64,000 bases of DNA from Nitratifractor salsuginis DSM 16511 (lineage in GTDB: Bacteria > Campylobacterota > Campylobacteria > Campylobacterales > Sulfurovaceae): positions 1,302,001-1,366,000 of the forward strand of contig NC_014935.1 in NCBI RefSeq assembly GCF_000186245.1, in the 5' to 3' direction. The position numbers and the translations under genes were made by a program. The notes beneath the pieces are model-generated. The model saw only the letters and a program-made list of their open reading frames with translations. It did not search any database and had not been told where the DNA came from. Below are positions 1 through 8,645 of this stretch, piece after piece (position 1 is the stretch's first letter; every line of letters starts with the position of its first letter).

Positions 1-42
1 TTCTGAAAAAGTTAATGGGGATTTCGTATAGGAAAGCTTCAT
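1..42 (-). CDS. N-terminal fragment of a gene running off the window
   Basis: An ATG at position 42 overlaps the stop of the preceding small frame by 4 bp (ATGA). The frame stays open to the window edge and gives 14 residues beginning MKLSYTKSPLTF. By position after hsdM it could be hsdS or another restriction-modification gene, but 14 residues do not allow recognition. Existence rests on the translational-coupling geometry alone. Confidence 0.4.
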   Translation of the reverse strand, partial: MKLSYTKSPLTFSE

Positions 43-155
43 AAAATCTCCCCGATTTGCACATTGCCAAAGGCAAGAGGTGGAGGAGATATGTTGAGAC
101 TATTATACAATACCAGTGCACTAATGTCAAGTCCATTGACCTGATCAAGTCTCAT
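39..155 (-). CDS. small ORF (38 aa) coupled to hsdM
   Basis: A 38-residue frame starts with an ATG overlapping the hsdM stop by 4 bp (ATGA) and itself ends in an ATGA overlap with the next frame. The product (MRLDQVNGLD... NVQIGEIL) has no domain I recognise. Two successive ATGA junctions suggest genuine translation as part of the restriction-modification operon. It could instead be the remnant of a longer gene cut by a frameshift. No function is assigned. Confidence 0.4.
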   Translation of the reverse strand: MRLDQVNGLDISALVLYNSLNISPPPLAFGNVQIGEIL

Positions 156-1951
156 TGAAGCACCTGTCTCTCTAGTTCTCGACTACTCTCCTCCAGTGCC
201 AAAATATCAGCCCTGATAGCATCGAGTGAGCGTAAGGGTTTGAACTCGTAGAAATATTTGTCGAAGTTGATCTCATAGCCTATTTTTGTTTTGCTCTCAT
301 CGATCCATGCATCGGGCACATGAGGAAGCACTTCTCTTTCGAAATACTCCTCAATGCTCTGAGGCACCAAGTTCCCCTCTTCATCCTCGCGCAAAAAGGG
401 GATGTTTTCTGTATCTCGCAGCTCTTTGTCGGGCTTGGGTCTGCCCTTGGTATCTGTGACGATATTACCGGCTTCATCTCGCAAGGGTCGCTCTACCGTC
501 ACGCGCCAATACCCGAAATAGTCATTGGGGAAGATCTTGACAAACTCTCCTTCCTCAAACTCACCGTAGAGCTTCGTGATGTAGTTGATCCCCCGTTCAT
601 CATCATTAGTCGGGATCCGCTTTCGCTTGTCTCCCAAACTGCGAGGCATCTTCTCCCAAAAGCGGTTGAAGTCTCTTTTGCCCTCTTCCATCAGTGCTTC
701 ATCTTTGCTGCCTGTGGCGTTGATGAGTTGGATCTTTCCTCGGCACTTTGCATCTTTTTGGTTGTTTAGCACCCAGATGTAGGTTGCAATGCCGGTATTG
801 TAAAAGAGCTGATCTGGCAATGCCACGATCGCTTCGAGCCAGTCATTCTCGATAATCCATCGGCGGATGTTACTCTCTCCGCTTCCCGCCTGACCGGTAA
901 AGAGCGGCGAACCGTTAAAAACGATGCCTATACGGCTGCCTTCAGGCTTCATCTTGGAGATCATATGTTGTAAAAAGAGCAATGAACCGTCGTTGATCCT
1001 CGGCAGCCCGGCCCCAAAGCGACCGGCAAAGCCCAAATTTTCATACTCGGCTTTAATCGTCTTGGCTGCCTTTTTCCACTCAACCCCAAAAGGAGGATTG
1101 GAAAGCATATAATCAAACTTCTCGTCTCTGAGACCATCGACGGTAAAAGTGTTTCCAAATTTGATATTGGATGGATTCTCCCCCTTGATCAACGTATCAG
1201 ATTTGCAGATGGCATAAGACTCCGGATTGATCTCCTGCCCGAACAACTCCAACTTGGCATCGGGATTGAGCCTTTTGATGTGATTCTCCCCGATAGAAAG
1301 CATCCCGCCCGTTCCGCACGCAGGGTCGTAAAGTGTCTTGACGATACCCTCTTTGAATATCTCCCGATCACTGTTGAAAAGTAGATTGACCATCAGTTCA
1401 ATCACTTCTCTGGGTGTGAAGTGTTCACCGGCTGTCTCGTTGCTTTGCTCGGCGAATTTACGAATCAACTCCTCAAAAATATACCCCATCTGCATACTGT
1501 CCACATCGTCAAAAGGCATCTCGGCAAAGGCTTTGACCACCTGATAGAGTAGATCTGATTTTGGGTCATCCATCCGATCGATCTGATCGTCAAAATTGAA
1601 ATACTCGATGATCTCTCGAGCATTGGAAGAAAATCCATTGATATAATTACGCAGATTCATCGCTACATTATTGGGGTCAGCGACAATTTTCGCAAAGTCA
1701 AAACGGCTTCGATTGTGAAAGTTGTAGCCTGCAATCTTGTTGAGATAGAGATCTTTGGCATTCTCAGACATTTTCTCTACACGGGGCAATGCGGCAAGTA
1801 CCTTTTCTTTCGTAGGTGCCAGTACTGCATCGAGACGCCGCAGCACCGTCAGAGGCAGAATCACTTTACCATAGTCGGAACGTTTATAATCACCACGCAA
1901 CAACCCGGCAATATCCCAGATCAGGTCAGCTTTTTGTTTGAAATTCGTCAT
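152..1951 (-). CDS. hsdM: type I restriction-modification system methyltransferase subunit HsdM
   Basis: This 599-residue protein is the N6-adenine methyltransferase subunit of a type I restriction-modification enzyme. Residues about 1-140 form the helical HsdM N-terminal domain. The AdoMet fold follows, with the binding motif DPACGTGGML near residue 210 and catalytic motif IV NPPFG near residue 287. The length is normal for HsdM. The start ATG is preceded by a short AAGG and an AT-rich stretch (1952-2015) able to act as promoter. Modification needs an HsdS specificity subunit and cleavage needs HsdR; neither is identifiable here, and both may lie beyond the left edge, downstream in the same orientation. 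Confidence 0.95.
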   Translation of the reverse strand: MTNFKQKADLIWDIAGLLRGDYKRSDYGKVILPLTVLRRLDAVLAPTKEKVLAALPRVEKMSENAKDLYLNKIAGYNFHNRSRFDFAKIVADPNNVAMNLRNYINGFSSNAREIIEYFNFDDQIDRMDDPKSDLLYQVVKAFAEMPFDDVDSMQMGYIFEELIRKFAEQSNETAGEHFTPREVIELMVNLLFNSDREIFKEGIVKTLYDPACGTGGMLSIGENHIKRLNPDAKLELFGQEINPESYAICKSDTLIKGENPSNIKFGNTFTVDGLRDEKFDYMLSNPPFGVEWKKAAKTIKAEYENLGFAGRFGAGLPRINDGSLLFLQHMISKMKPEGSRIGIVFNGSPLFTGQAGSGESNIRRWIIENDWLEAIVALPDQLFYNTGIATYIWVLNNQKDAKCRGKIQLINATGSKDEALMEEGKRDFNRFWEKMPRSLGDKRKRIPTNDDERGINYITKLYGEFEEGEFVKIFPNDYFGYWRVTVERPLRDEAGNIVTDTKGRPKPDKELRDTENIPFLREDEEGNLVPQSIEEYFEREVLPHVPDAWIDESKTKIGYEINFDKYFYEFKPLRSLDAIRADILALEESSRELERQVLQ

Positions 1952-2015
1952 AAATGTACCTTAGTGAATTCAATATAATATAATTGGTTTTATAAACTAA
2001 AATTATTGCTAAAAG

Positions 2016-2609
2016 TCAAAGCTGCTTACTCAGCTCCACATTGACCGTCCCGCTCGAGCCGACACTAATCTCTTTGGCGACGCGGATATTCTGGGGGGTG
2101 TCATAACCGCACTCCTGACCGCAGCGGACCACACCGATGAGATAGTAGCGTCCTGCCGGCACACCGTAGAAGGCGAAGTGCCCCGTCGCGTCGGAAGTGG
2201 TGAAGCGGAGGTAATTGAAGAGCCGCGGATCGGCCTTGTCCATTTTCCGTCCGCCCAGGTAACTCTGCTCATACCACTGGCGGGAATAGCTGGTGACCGG
2301 ATTGAGATAGAGGCGGGTCTGTTTACCGACGATGCGCTGACCCGAGGCGGTCACGACATAGATCGTCCCGGAGACCGTCGCATTGCCGGTGCGTGCCAGG
2401 CGATTGTACTCTTCCTGGGGAAAGGGGATACGGGGAACCGTCCCCTCGCTCTGGACTGTCGTATTGAGGTCCGAAACATCCACGGTGCTCTGCTGCGTGC
2501 CACTTCCCGATTCGCCGTTGAAATTGGGAAGGATCAGCTCCTGATGCACACAGCCGCTGAGAGCCAAGGCAAAAAACAGCGCAGCCAGACTCTTGAGAAT
2601 TTTTGACAT
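2016..2609 (-). CDS. lipoprotein with carboxypeptidase-regulatory-like domain
   Basis: The 197-residue protein has a lipoprotein signal peptide ending in the lipobox LSGC near residue 19, so it should be anchored in the envelope. After a Ser/Thr/Gly-rich linker, residues about 75-195 resemble a transthyretin/carboxypeptidase-regulatory beta-sandwich (VSGTIYV, TTSDATGHFAFYGVPAGRYYLIG). Such domains are usually structural or binding modules. A Cys pair (RCGQEC) near residue 160 could form a disulfide. It is monocistronic, with its own AT-rich upstream region (2610-2722). The exact function is unknown. Confidence 0.75.
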   Translation of the reverse strand: MSKILKSLAALFFALALSGCVHQELILPNFNGESGSGTQQSTVDVSDLNTTVQSEGTVPRIPFPQEEYNRLARTGNATVSGTIYVVTASGQRIVGKQTRLYLNPVTSYSRQWYEQSYLGGRKMDKADPRLFNYLRFTTSDATGHFAFYGVPAGRYYLIGVVRCGQECGYDTPQNIRVAKEISVGSSGTVNVELSKQL

Positions 2610-2722
2610 CGGCTTTCCTTTTTTTTCAAATATATTGATAATAATCTATGTTTTTGACAAGATCGTGTAATGCGCATAATTATACCCCAAGAAGATTAGA
2701 GGGGATAAATGGAAAGAAATTT

Positions 2723-4063
2723 CTACTTCCCCAGACAGAATTCACCGAACATTCGGTCAAGTATCTGTTCACTCTCGTAGGGGCGTGTGATCCGGGAGAT
2801 AGCCTGGACCGCCTCCTGGATGTGATAACTGAAAAACTCCAACTCCCCCTGTTTCAGCGGTGCGACCGCTTCCCGAATCTGACGGGCGCACTCCTCCACC
2901 GCTTCGATCTGGCGTTCCGAAGCGAGCATGAGCTCCTCATCCTGCCCCAGCGCGTCCAAACGCCTCTGAAGCTCCTCCATCAAATGGCTGAAGTCGCGCC
3001 GGGCGCTGATCTCCAGCGGATGAAACTTCTCCAGACGCGGCTCCTCCAGACGCCGGGGCAAGTCGGTTTTGTTCAGAGCCACGATGAGCTCTTTGTCCCG
3101 GAGGGCTTCGATCCGCTCGAGAATCCGCTCATCTTCCCTCTCCCAGGGACGGGAAGCGTCGAAGAGGGCGATGACCACCTCCGCCTCTTCCAGGGAAGCC
3201 AGGGAGCGTTCCACTCCGATGCGCTCCACCCGGTCTTCGGTCTGGCGGATGCCTGCGGTGTCGATGATCCGCACGATATGCGAACCGATACGGATCTGCT
3301 CTTCGATGGTGTCCCGGGTCGTGCCGGCGACGTCACTGACGATCGCCCGCTCGTAACTGAGCATCGCATTGAGCAGAGAACTCTTGCCCACATTGGGCTT
3401 GCCCACGATCGCCACGCGAAAGCCTTCGATCAATCCCCGGCGCCTGCGGCTGCTCTGCACGATCCGCTCCAGGGAATCCTTCAACTCCACGAGCTGCGCC
3501 TCCAGGCCCCGGATCAGATCCTCGGGGATATCCTCCTCGGCATAATCGATCATCACCTCCGAATGGGCCAGGGCCCGCAGAAGCTTTTCGCGGCTCTCCT
3601 CGACAAAACGCCCCAGCTCCCCTTTGATCTGCCGAGCCAGAATCCGGGCCGCATCGGCACTCTTGGCTTCGATCATCTTGGCGATGGCTTCCGCTTCGCT
3701 CAAGTCGATCTTGCCGTTGAGAAAAGCCCGCTTGCTGAACTCTCCCGGTTCGGCGAGGCGTGCCCCATGACGACGCGCGCTCTCCAGGATCTGCTCCGCC
3801 ACCACCAGGCCGCCGTGGACCTGGAACTCCACGATCTCCTCCCCGGTGTAGGAGTGGGGAGCCTGAAAACGCAGGACGATCCCCCGGTCGATCAGAACCC
3901 CTTCGGCATCGAAGAGGTCACAGAGCTGGGCATATCGGGGGGTGAAGGTAGCTTTGGGAGCGATCTTGCGGGCGATGTCGAGGGATTGGGGGCCGCTGAG
4001 GCGGATGATGGAGATGGAGGCGACACCGTGAGCCGTGGCGATCGCCGCGATGGTGTCGTTCAT
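2723..4063 (-). CDS. mnmE: tRNA modification GTPase MnmE
   Basis: MnmE acts with MnmG to install the (carboxymethyl)aminomethyl group on U34 of certain tRNAs. The 446-residue product has the N-terminal tetrahydrofolate-binding domain (MNDTIAAIAT...), a helical domain, and a G domain with GKPNVGKSS near residue 220, DTAG and NKTD. It ends in the diagnostic FCLGK, carrying the catalytic C-terminal cysteine. The start ATG overlaps the jag stop by 4 bp, making it the last gene of the rpmH-rnpA-yidC-jag-mnmE run. Length and motifs are canonical. Confidence 0.97.
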   Translation of the reverse strand: MNDTIAAIATAHGVASISIIRLSGPQSLDIARKIAPKATFTPRYAQLCDLFDAEGVLIDRGIVLRFQAPHSYTGEEIVEFQVHGGLVVAEQILESARRHGARLAEPGEFSKRAFLNGKIDLSEAEAIAKMIEAKSADAARILARQIKGELGRFVEESREKLLRALAHSEVMIDYAEEDIPEDLIRGLEAQLVELKDSLERIVQSSRRRRGLIEGFRVAIVGKPNVGKSSLLNAMLSYERAIVSDVAGTTRDTIEEQIRIGSHIVRIIDTAGIRQTEDRVERIGVERSLASLEEAEVVIALFDASRPWEREDERILERIEALRDKELIVALNKTDLPRRLEEPRLEKFHPLEISARRDFSHLMEELQRRLDALGQDEELMLASERQIEAVEECARQIREAVAPLKQGELEFFSYHIQEAVQAISRITRPYESEQILDRMFGEFCLGK

Positions 4064-4935
4064 TTCCTGCGGCTGTTGAATTCGTTGATGAGGACGTAGC
4101 GTCCGCCGTCACGCTGCCGTTTGATGGCGACATACTTGTCGGGGAACTCCTCTCTCAGCTGCTCCAGGGCGATCTGCACCAGAATTCCGTCCAGAGGGCG
4201 GGTGCGTCCCCACCCCTCCTGACGGACATGCTCGATCACCGGCTGGATATGATGGCGGATCATCTCCTGCTGGGTCGAGAGGAACTGGGCAACCTCCAGT
4301 TTGACGAAGAGGCCGTAGCTGCTGTGGATCCAATTGTAGAGCAGATAGGAGAGCGCATTGTAGCGGTACCCCTCTTTGCCGATGAGCAGCGCCGCATCCT
4401 CTCCGTCGAGGAAGATGTAGGCAGTCCCCTCCATCACATCCACTTCGACGGTGTCGATATCGAAGCAGCTCTGCTCCATCATATCCCGGATCGTCTCCTC
4501 TATCTCCCGGGCCAGGGCCTCTTCACTCTTTTCCGTCTCGGATCCGGCTTCCTGAGCCGATCCTGCCGACTCTTCGGAGAAGAAACGGTCGAGGATCTCT
4601 TCGGAACTGTTCGCTTCCTCTTCGGTCTCCTCGACCTCTTCTACCGCCTCTTCGACGGCCGAAGGGGCTTCCTCCTCCTTCACACTTACCGGCTCTTCCC
4701 GTGCCGCTTTGGACTCTTGCTTTTCGGGAACAACTGAAGGTTCGGTGTACGGCGCAGCTTCGGATGCGCGGGGCTCCGCCATCGCGACGATGATCGCCGG
4801 CTTGGAAAAAAGTCCCAGAAATCCTTTGCTGGGATACTGGACGATCTCATATTTCAACTCGGTCATAGAACAACCGAACGTGTCACAGGCAATGCGGTAG
4901 GCGGCTTCGAGGGTGGGGGCTTCGATCTTTTTCAC
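4060..4935 (-). CDS. jag: Jag/KhpB RNA-binding protein
   Basis: A Jag (KhpB/EloR-like) protein of 291 residues. The N-terminal Jag_N domain (KKIEAPTLEAAYRIACDTFGCS) is followed by a long acidic Glu/Ala-rich linker (about residues 70-140), then a KH domain with the GKEG loop and an R3H-like C-terminal region. I chose the GTG start at 4935 because a GAGGAGG ribosome binding site lies 5 nt upstream; a longer in-frame extension would run into yidC. In other bacteria the protein binds RNA and is linked to envelope growth. It sits between yidC and mnmE, as in many phyla. Confidence 0.9.
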   Translation of the reverse strand: MKKIEAPTLEAAYRIACDTFGCSMTELKYEIVQYPSKGFLGLFSKPAIIVAMAEPRASEAAPYTEPSVVPEKQESKAAREEPVSVKEEEAPSAVEEAVEEVEETEEEANSSEEILDRFFSEESAGSAQEAGSETEKSEEALAREIEETIRDMMEQSCFDIDTVEVDVMEGTAYIFLDGEDAALLIGKEGYRYNALSYLLYNWIHSSYGLFVKLEVAQFLSTQQEMIRHHIQPVIEHVRQEGWGRTRPLDGILVQIALEQLREEFPDKYVAIKRQRDGGRYVLINEFNSRRK

Positions 4936-4945
4936 GACAGCCTCC

Positions 4946-6568
4946 TCAACTCTGTTTTTTCGCCGCTTTGAGCTTGGCCTTGTGCTTATCGTAGACCCGG
5001 TTGATGTAATACTGCTGGGCAATGGAGAGGATGTTGTTGGTCAACCAGTAGAGCACCAGACCCGCAGGGAAGGTCAGGAAGAAGAAGGTCATAATGACCG
5101 GGAACCATTTGAAGATCTTCTGCTGCATCGGATCGGTCATCGTGTTGGGAGTAATGTGCTGCTGGATAAACATCGTCACACCCATCAGGATCGGGAGAAT
5201 AAAATAGGGATCCTGCCGGGAGAGGTCGTGGATCCAGAGGATCCAGGGAGCCCCCTGGAGCTCGTCAGCATTGAGCAAAACTCGATAGAGGGCGAAGAAG
5301 ACCGGGATCTGCAGCAGCATCGGCAGACACCCGCCCATCGGGTTGGCACCGTGCTTCTTGTAAAGCGCCATCATCTGCTGATTCATTTTGGCGGGATCGC
5401 TTTTGTACTTCTCTTTGATCTCTTTCATCTTGGGCGCGAGATCCTTGAGCTTCTGCATCGAGAGGAGCCCTTTGTAAGAGAGGGGGAAGAGCACGAGCTT
5501 CACCAGCAGGGTAAAGAGAACGATCGCCCATCCCCAGTTGCCGACAAAATTGTAAATCGCCAGCATGATCCGGAAGAAGGGTTTGGCCAGGAAAGTAAAC
5601 CAGCCGAACTCGATGGCATCGGTCAAACGGGGATCGAGACTCTCGAAGAGTTTCCACTCTTTGGGGCCCACATAGCCGTGGAGTTGGAGGCTCGAGTCTG
5701 TCACGACAAAAGGAAGGGGATCTTTTTTCTCGTCGGGAGTGATGATGACGGAAAAAGGCTTTTTAAAATCGAAAAAGAGGGACGCGTAATAACGATCAAA
5801 CGAGGAGAGAATCGTCGCATCGGGGATTTTGACAGTCTGATCGGCCTTTCCATCCTCGACGGTCGTGATGACCCCCTTGGAGTTACGGACCAGTACACCC
5901 CGAACGATCATATAGCGGGAGTGATCGGCTTCGGGGCGGTGGCCGGTGGTGATGAAGTAGGGAACCTTGCGGCTGAGCTCGACCTTCAGGTCATAGTGCC
6001 CTTCGGGATAGAAGGTCAAAGTCTTCGTAAGGGTAAGTTGGGGAAGCTTCTGAGTCAGAGTCAGGACCGCTTTGCCTGAACGGGCATCGAGGGTGCCGGC
6101 AGAAGCGCTGTAGGGAACTTCGAAAGCCGCTTTGTTGATCGCAGGGTCTTTGAAACGCACTTCCAGGGGCCGGGTGCGCTTGGGATCGATGAGATCCAGA
6201 GGCTTCCCGTCATCCTGGCGATATTTGGGCTCTTTGAGCACGGCACTGACGATCCGGCCGAACTGGTCGAATTTCAGCGTATATTTTTTGGTTTCGACGG
6301 TGCTGATGACTTTGTCCACACTGACCGGCGCAGCGGTCTGGGCGGCGGGTGCGGTACCCGCCGAGGCTTCGGGGGCCGTACCGGAAGCGGCAGGTGCCGG
6401 GGCCTGGGGAGCCTGAGAGTGCTGAGCGGCCTGAGCGGAAGGGGCGGCGGTGCCGTTTTGATCCACCGTCGCTTTATGTTGGGGCATCAGATAGCTGAAG
6501 CCTATCAATATGACGAAGGAGAGTACGAGAGCGATCATCAACCGCTTATTCATATCCATCTGTTCCAA
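4946..6568 (-). CDS. yidC: membrane protein insertase YidC
   Basis: YidC inserts and folds inner-membrane proteins, alone or with SecYEG. The 540-residue protein has an N-terminal membrane anchor (LMIALVLSFVILIGFSYL), an Ala/Pro-rich linker, a large periplasmic beta-domain (about residues 90-330) and the conserved C-terminal membrane core (FAKPFFRIMLAIYNFVGNWG, GGCLPMLLQIPVFFALYRVL, NTMTDPMQQK). The TTG at 6568 has AAAGG 7 nt upstream; ATG codons at 6559 and 6553 are alternatives. It is followed by jag and preceded by rnpA, the usual order. Confidence 0.96.
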   Translation of the reverse strand: MEQMDMNKRLMIALVLSFVILIGFSYLMPQHKATVDQNGTAAPSAQAAQHSQAPQAPAPAASGTAPEASAGTAPAAQTAAPVSVDKVISTVETKKYTLKFDQFGRIVSAVLKEPKYRQDDGKPLDLIDPKRTRPLEVRFKDPAINKAAFEVPYSASAGTLDARSGKAVLTLTQKLPQLTLTKTLTFYPEGHYDLKVELSRKVPYFITTGHRPEADHSRYMIVRGVLVRNSKGVITTVEDGKADQTVKIPDATILSSFDRYYASLFFDFKKPFSVIITPDEKKDPLPFVVTDSSLQLHGYVGPKEWKLFESLDPRLTDAIEFGWFTFLAKPFFRIMLAIYNFVGNWGWAIVLFTLLVKLVLFPLSYKGLLSMQKLKDLAPKMKEIKEKYKSDPAKMNQQMMALYKKHGANPMGGCLPMLLQIPVFFALYRVLLNADELQGAPWILWIHDLSRQDPYFILPILMGVTMFIQQHITPNTMTDPMQQKIFKWFPVIMTFFFLTFPAGLVLYWLTNNILSIAQQYYINRVYDKHKAKLKAAKKQS

Positions 6569-6683
6569 AATAGTGCCTTTGAGAGTAATTTACGAATAGG
6601 GCGGGATTATACCCTCTTTTGGATTACAATTTTATGGAGGATCGAAGCTGAAATATGGGGAGGGTTTTAGAGTGGGAGGAAAT

Positions 6684-7049
6684 TCAGGAACGGACGGCAC
6701 GTCGCGCTGAAGGCTGAATAGCCCCGGAGCGTTCCAACGCCTTGCTCCACGCCTGTTGCAACTCTGCGTACTCTACGTCGAGGATCGCCGCTTTGGCCAC
6801 CAGAATGTAACTTCCGGGCCGATACTCGGCGATCCGTTCCTGAAAGAGCGCTCTAAGGCGGCGTTTGGCACGGTTGCGCGCGACCGCTTTGCCTACCTTT
6901 TTCCCGGCGACGAAGGCGACACTGTATCGCGAGCCCTTTTGGTAGAAAAGGACAAACCAGGGAGTGTGCCATACCTTGTCGGCGCGTCGGTAGACCCGGT
7001 CGAAATCACGCTGCTGCGTGATACGCTGGAATCGGTTTAGACGGCCAAT
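6684..7049 (-). CDS. rnpA: ribonuclease P protein component, non-canonical start
   Basis: Reading the minus strand gives a clear Rnp[22 protein letters not shown], then [26 protein letters not shown], which carries the family's basic RNR signature. It binds the M1 RNA for tRNA 5' maturation. The frame has no ATG, GTG or TTG between an in-frame TAG (7058-7056) and the conserved core. The first plausible initiator is ATT at 7049, 9 nt after an AAAGG and inside the last codons of rpmH; ATC codons lie further in. With ATT the product is 121 residues, a normal length. Translation probably depends on coupling to rpmH. Confidence 0.85.
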   Translation of the reverse strand: MGRLNRFQRITQQRDFDRVYRRADKVWHTPWFVLFYQKGSRYSVAFVAGKKVGKAVARNRAKRRLRALFQERIAEYRPGSYILVAKAAILDVEYAELQQAWSKALERSGAIQPSARRAVRS

Positions 7050-7171
7050 CTTTTTCTACCTTTGGCGCGGCGGGCATTGATAACCTTGCGGCCGTTCTTG
7101 GTTTTCATACGGGCACGGAAACCGTGGGTTCTTTTTCTGGGAGTGTTGTGAGGTTGATAGGTTCGTTTCAT
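7037..7171 (-). CDS. rpmH: 50S ribosomal protein L34
   Basis: The 44-residue basic protein [20 protein letters not shown]... RKRLAV is the canonical bacterial L34 of the large ribosomal subunit. The ATG at 7171 is preceded by an AAAGGATAT ribosome binding site. Its 3' end overlaps the rnpA frame. It is first in the rpmH-rnpA-yidC-jag-mnmE operon; the promoter should lie in 7172-7232, which it shares with the divergent Mut7-C gene. Confidence 0.97.
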   Translation of the reverse strand: MKRTYQPHNTPRKRTHGFRARMKTKNGRKVINARRAKGRKRLAV

Positions 7172-7232
7172 TTGGATATCCTTTGAATAGTCATTTCTCC
7201 ATCCCTTCTCAAAGGGGAGGAGGGAGAAAAAT

Positions 7233-7757
7233 ATGGACGGGATTTTATCGGAAAAGAGCTTAATGAGAGATGATAGAGTCAGCAGGGCAAAACCCGCCTT
7301 CATCGCCGATGCCCACCTGGGGAAACTCGCCCGCCATCTGCGCTTCGGCGGTTGGGATACCCTCTACTTCCCCTCGATCGCCGACGGGGAATTGCTGAAC
7401 CTGGCACGAATACAGGAGCGGATCCTGCTGACCCGTGACCGGGGGATCCACCTCGGAAAGGGGGTTCGGCTTCATCGCCTCGAGGCCGAAGAGCTTCTCC
7501 CCGCGCTAATAGAGTTGGCCGAAACCTTCGACCTCGCGGATACCTACGATCCCTTCACCCGCTGTATGGTTTGCAACACTGAGCTCCAGCCCATCGAAGC
7601 CGATGCAGTAAGAGGCAAAGTCCCACCCCTTGTCAGCCGACATTTCCACACATTCAAAACCTGCCCCCATTGCCAGCGCATCTACTGGCCGGGCGACCAC
7701 TACCAAAGAATGCTCGAAGAGTGGAAAGAGATATTCACCCAAGTCCAAAACAAGTAA
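7233..7757 (+). CDS. Mut7-C RNase domain protein (PIN-like nuclease with zinc ribbon)
   Basis: The 174-residue protein matches the Mut7-C/DUF82 family. It has a PIN-like nuclease half with acidic residues in [15 protein letters not shown] and LLTRDRGI, followed by a zinc ribbon formed by CMVCN and CPHCQRIYW near the C-terminus. The family is predicted to be a ribonuclease; the substrate is unknown. The start at 7233 is chosen because a GGAGGAGGGAG tract lies just upstream; an ATG at 7263 is an alternative. It is divergent from rpmH and convergent with trmH, so probably a single-gene unit. Confidence 0.85.
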   Translation: MDGILSEKSLMRDDRVSRAKPAFIADAHLGKLARHLRFGGWDTLYFPSIADGELLNLARIQERILLTRDRGIHLGKGVRLHRLEAEELLPALIELAETFDLADTYDPFTRCMVCNTELQPIEADAVRGKVPPLVSRHFHTFKTCPHCQRIYWPGDHYQRMLEEWKEIFTQVQNK

Positions 7758-7784
7758 GCACCACCAAACTACCTATTCCCCCGA

Positions 7785-7868
7785 ACAGCTATTCTCCATT
7801 CTCAATTTTCAATTCTCCATTATCCGGTTACTCATTACTCATTACTCGGTTGCTCGGTTATTCAATTA
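7785..7868. repeat. low-complexity heptamer-like intergenic block
   Basis: Near-tandem permuted short words fill the gap between the Mut7-C gene and trmH: ATTCTCCATT/CAATTTTCAATT, then TTACTCATTACTCATTACTC and GGTTGCTCGGTTA. The same vocabulary, on either strand, recurs at 11208, 21330, 22209, 40058, 46119, 51925 and 63369. Confidence 0.7.
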
Positions 7869-8511
7869 CTCTAACCCTCCCCTTGCTCCGCCGCACCAGC
7901 GTGTCCCTTCGGAGCCACTCCTCCAGGAGCGCCCGGCGCTCCGGTTCGGGCATCCGCGCCTCTTCGTAATAGCCCGCCGCTTTGCGCTGGCGTTCCGCTT
8001 CGTAGAGGATCAGCGCCGCGGCGACGGAGATGTTGAGGCTCTGGACCATCCCGTGCATAGGGATGATGACCGAATGGCTGGCCTCCGCCAAAACTTCGGG
8101 AGAGACCCCTTCCCTCTCGTTACCGAGAACCAGCATCGTGGGACGGGTATAGTCGACATCACGAAAATCGAGGCTGGCCTCCTCCAGATGGGTCACGACG
8201 ATCTGCATCCCCTCCTCCCGTTTTTTCCTCAAAAATTCGGCACGCTCTTCATAAGGGATTCGGTGACGGCGGAGCCAACGATGGGCCCCCTGGGTCACCA
8301 GGGTATGGACGGGGACATGTTGGGGATTGTTGCGGGCATAGAAGATATCCAGCACTCCGACGGCATCGGCGGTGCGGATCACCGCCGACATATTGCGGCT
8401 GTCGTGGACATCATCGAGAAAAATTTGCAGGCAGGGTTGTTTGGCCGCCAAAAGCGCTTCGATCCGCGCCAGACGTTCGGGAGTAACCAATCGGGTAAGT
8501 CGCTCTTTCAC
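7858..8511 (-). CDS. trmH: tRNA (guanosine-2'-O)-methyltransferase TrmH
   Basis: A 217-residue SpoU/SPOUT-family methyltransferase. Motif 1 is DSRNMSAVIRTADAVG near residue 38, motif 2 LGNEREGVS and motif 3 IPMHGMVQSLNISVAAALILYEA, with the trefoil-knot AdoMet site at the last two. The length and the basic C-terminal tail after the SPOUT domain match TrmH, which methylates the 2'-O of G18 in tRNA. The C-terminus runs into the low-complexity block, so its last residues (RRSKGRVRVIE) may be locally derived. Exact tRNA specificity is inferred from family resemblance. Confidence 0.88.
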   Translation of the reverse strand: MKERLTRLVTPERLARIEALLAAKQPCLQIFLDDVHDSRNMSAVIRTADAVGVLDIFYARNNPQHVPVHTLVTQGAHRWLRRHRIPYEERAEFLRKKREEGMQIVVTHLEEASLDFRDVDYTRPTMLVLGNEREGVSPEVLAEASHSVIIPMHGMVQSLNISVAAALILYEAERQRKAAGYYEEARMPEPERRALLEEWLRRDTLVRRSKGRVRVIE

Positions 8512-8525
8512 CTAGGCTCCGATGC

Positions 8526-8554
8526 TTGATTTTTTCGAAGGAACGGAGTAAAAT
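8526..8554 (+). promoter_or_regulatory. sigma-70-type promoter of tRNA-Thr
   Basis: A TTGATT at 8526-8531 and a TAAAAT at 8549-8554, spaced by 17 nt, place a start site about 8 nt before the mature tRNA 5' end at 8569. The elements overlap the 5' side of trmH, which is divergent. Confidence 0.5.
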
Positions 8555-8568
8555 TGCGCTCCTTCTAC

Positions 8569-8645
8569 GCTGATATAGCTCAGCTGGCTAGAGCACTTGA
8601 TTCGTAATCAAGAGGTCGCGGGTTCGAGTCCCGCTATCAGCTCCA
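8569..8645 (+). tRNA. tRNA-Thr (anticodon CGT)
   Basis: The 77-nt sequence folds as a cloverleaf. The acceptor stem is GCTGATA/TATCAGC, the D arm contains AGCTCAGCTGGCTAGAGC, the anticodon stem is CTTGA/TCAAG around loop TTCGTAA (anticodon CGT, reading ACG Thr), and the T arm is GCGGG-TTCGAGT-CCCGC. The CCA end is encoded (8643-8645). It stands alone between divergent trmH and convergent purL. Confidence 0.96.

Noticed and set aside
2723-7171. Replication origin next to rpmH-rnpA-yidC-jag-mnmE
   Set aside because: This cluster is near oriC in many bacteria, but I found no dnaA, dnaN or cluster of DnaA boxes here, and in Campylobacterota the cluster is usually away from the origin.
8569-8645. 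Integration site at the tRNA-Thr gene
   Set aside because: No integrase, direct repeat of the tRNA 3' end, or shift in gene content is seen on either side.
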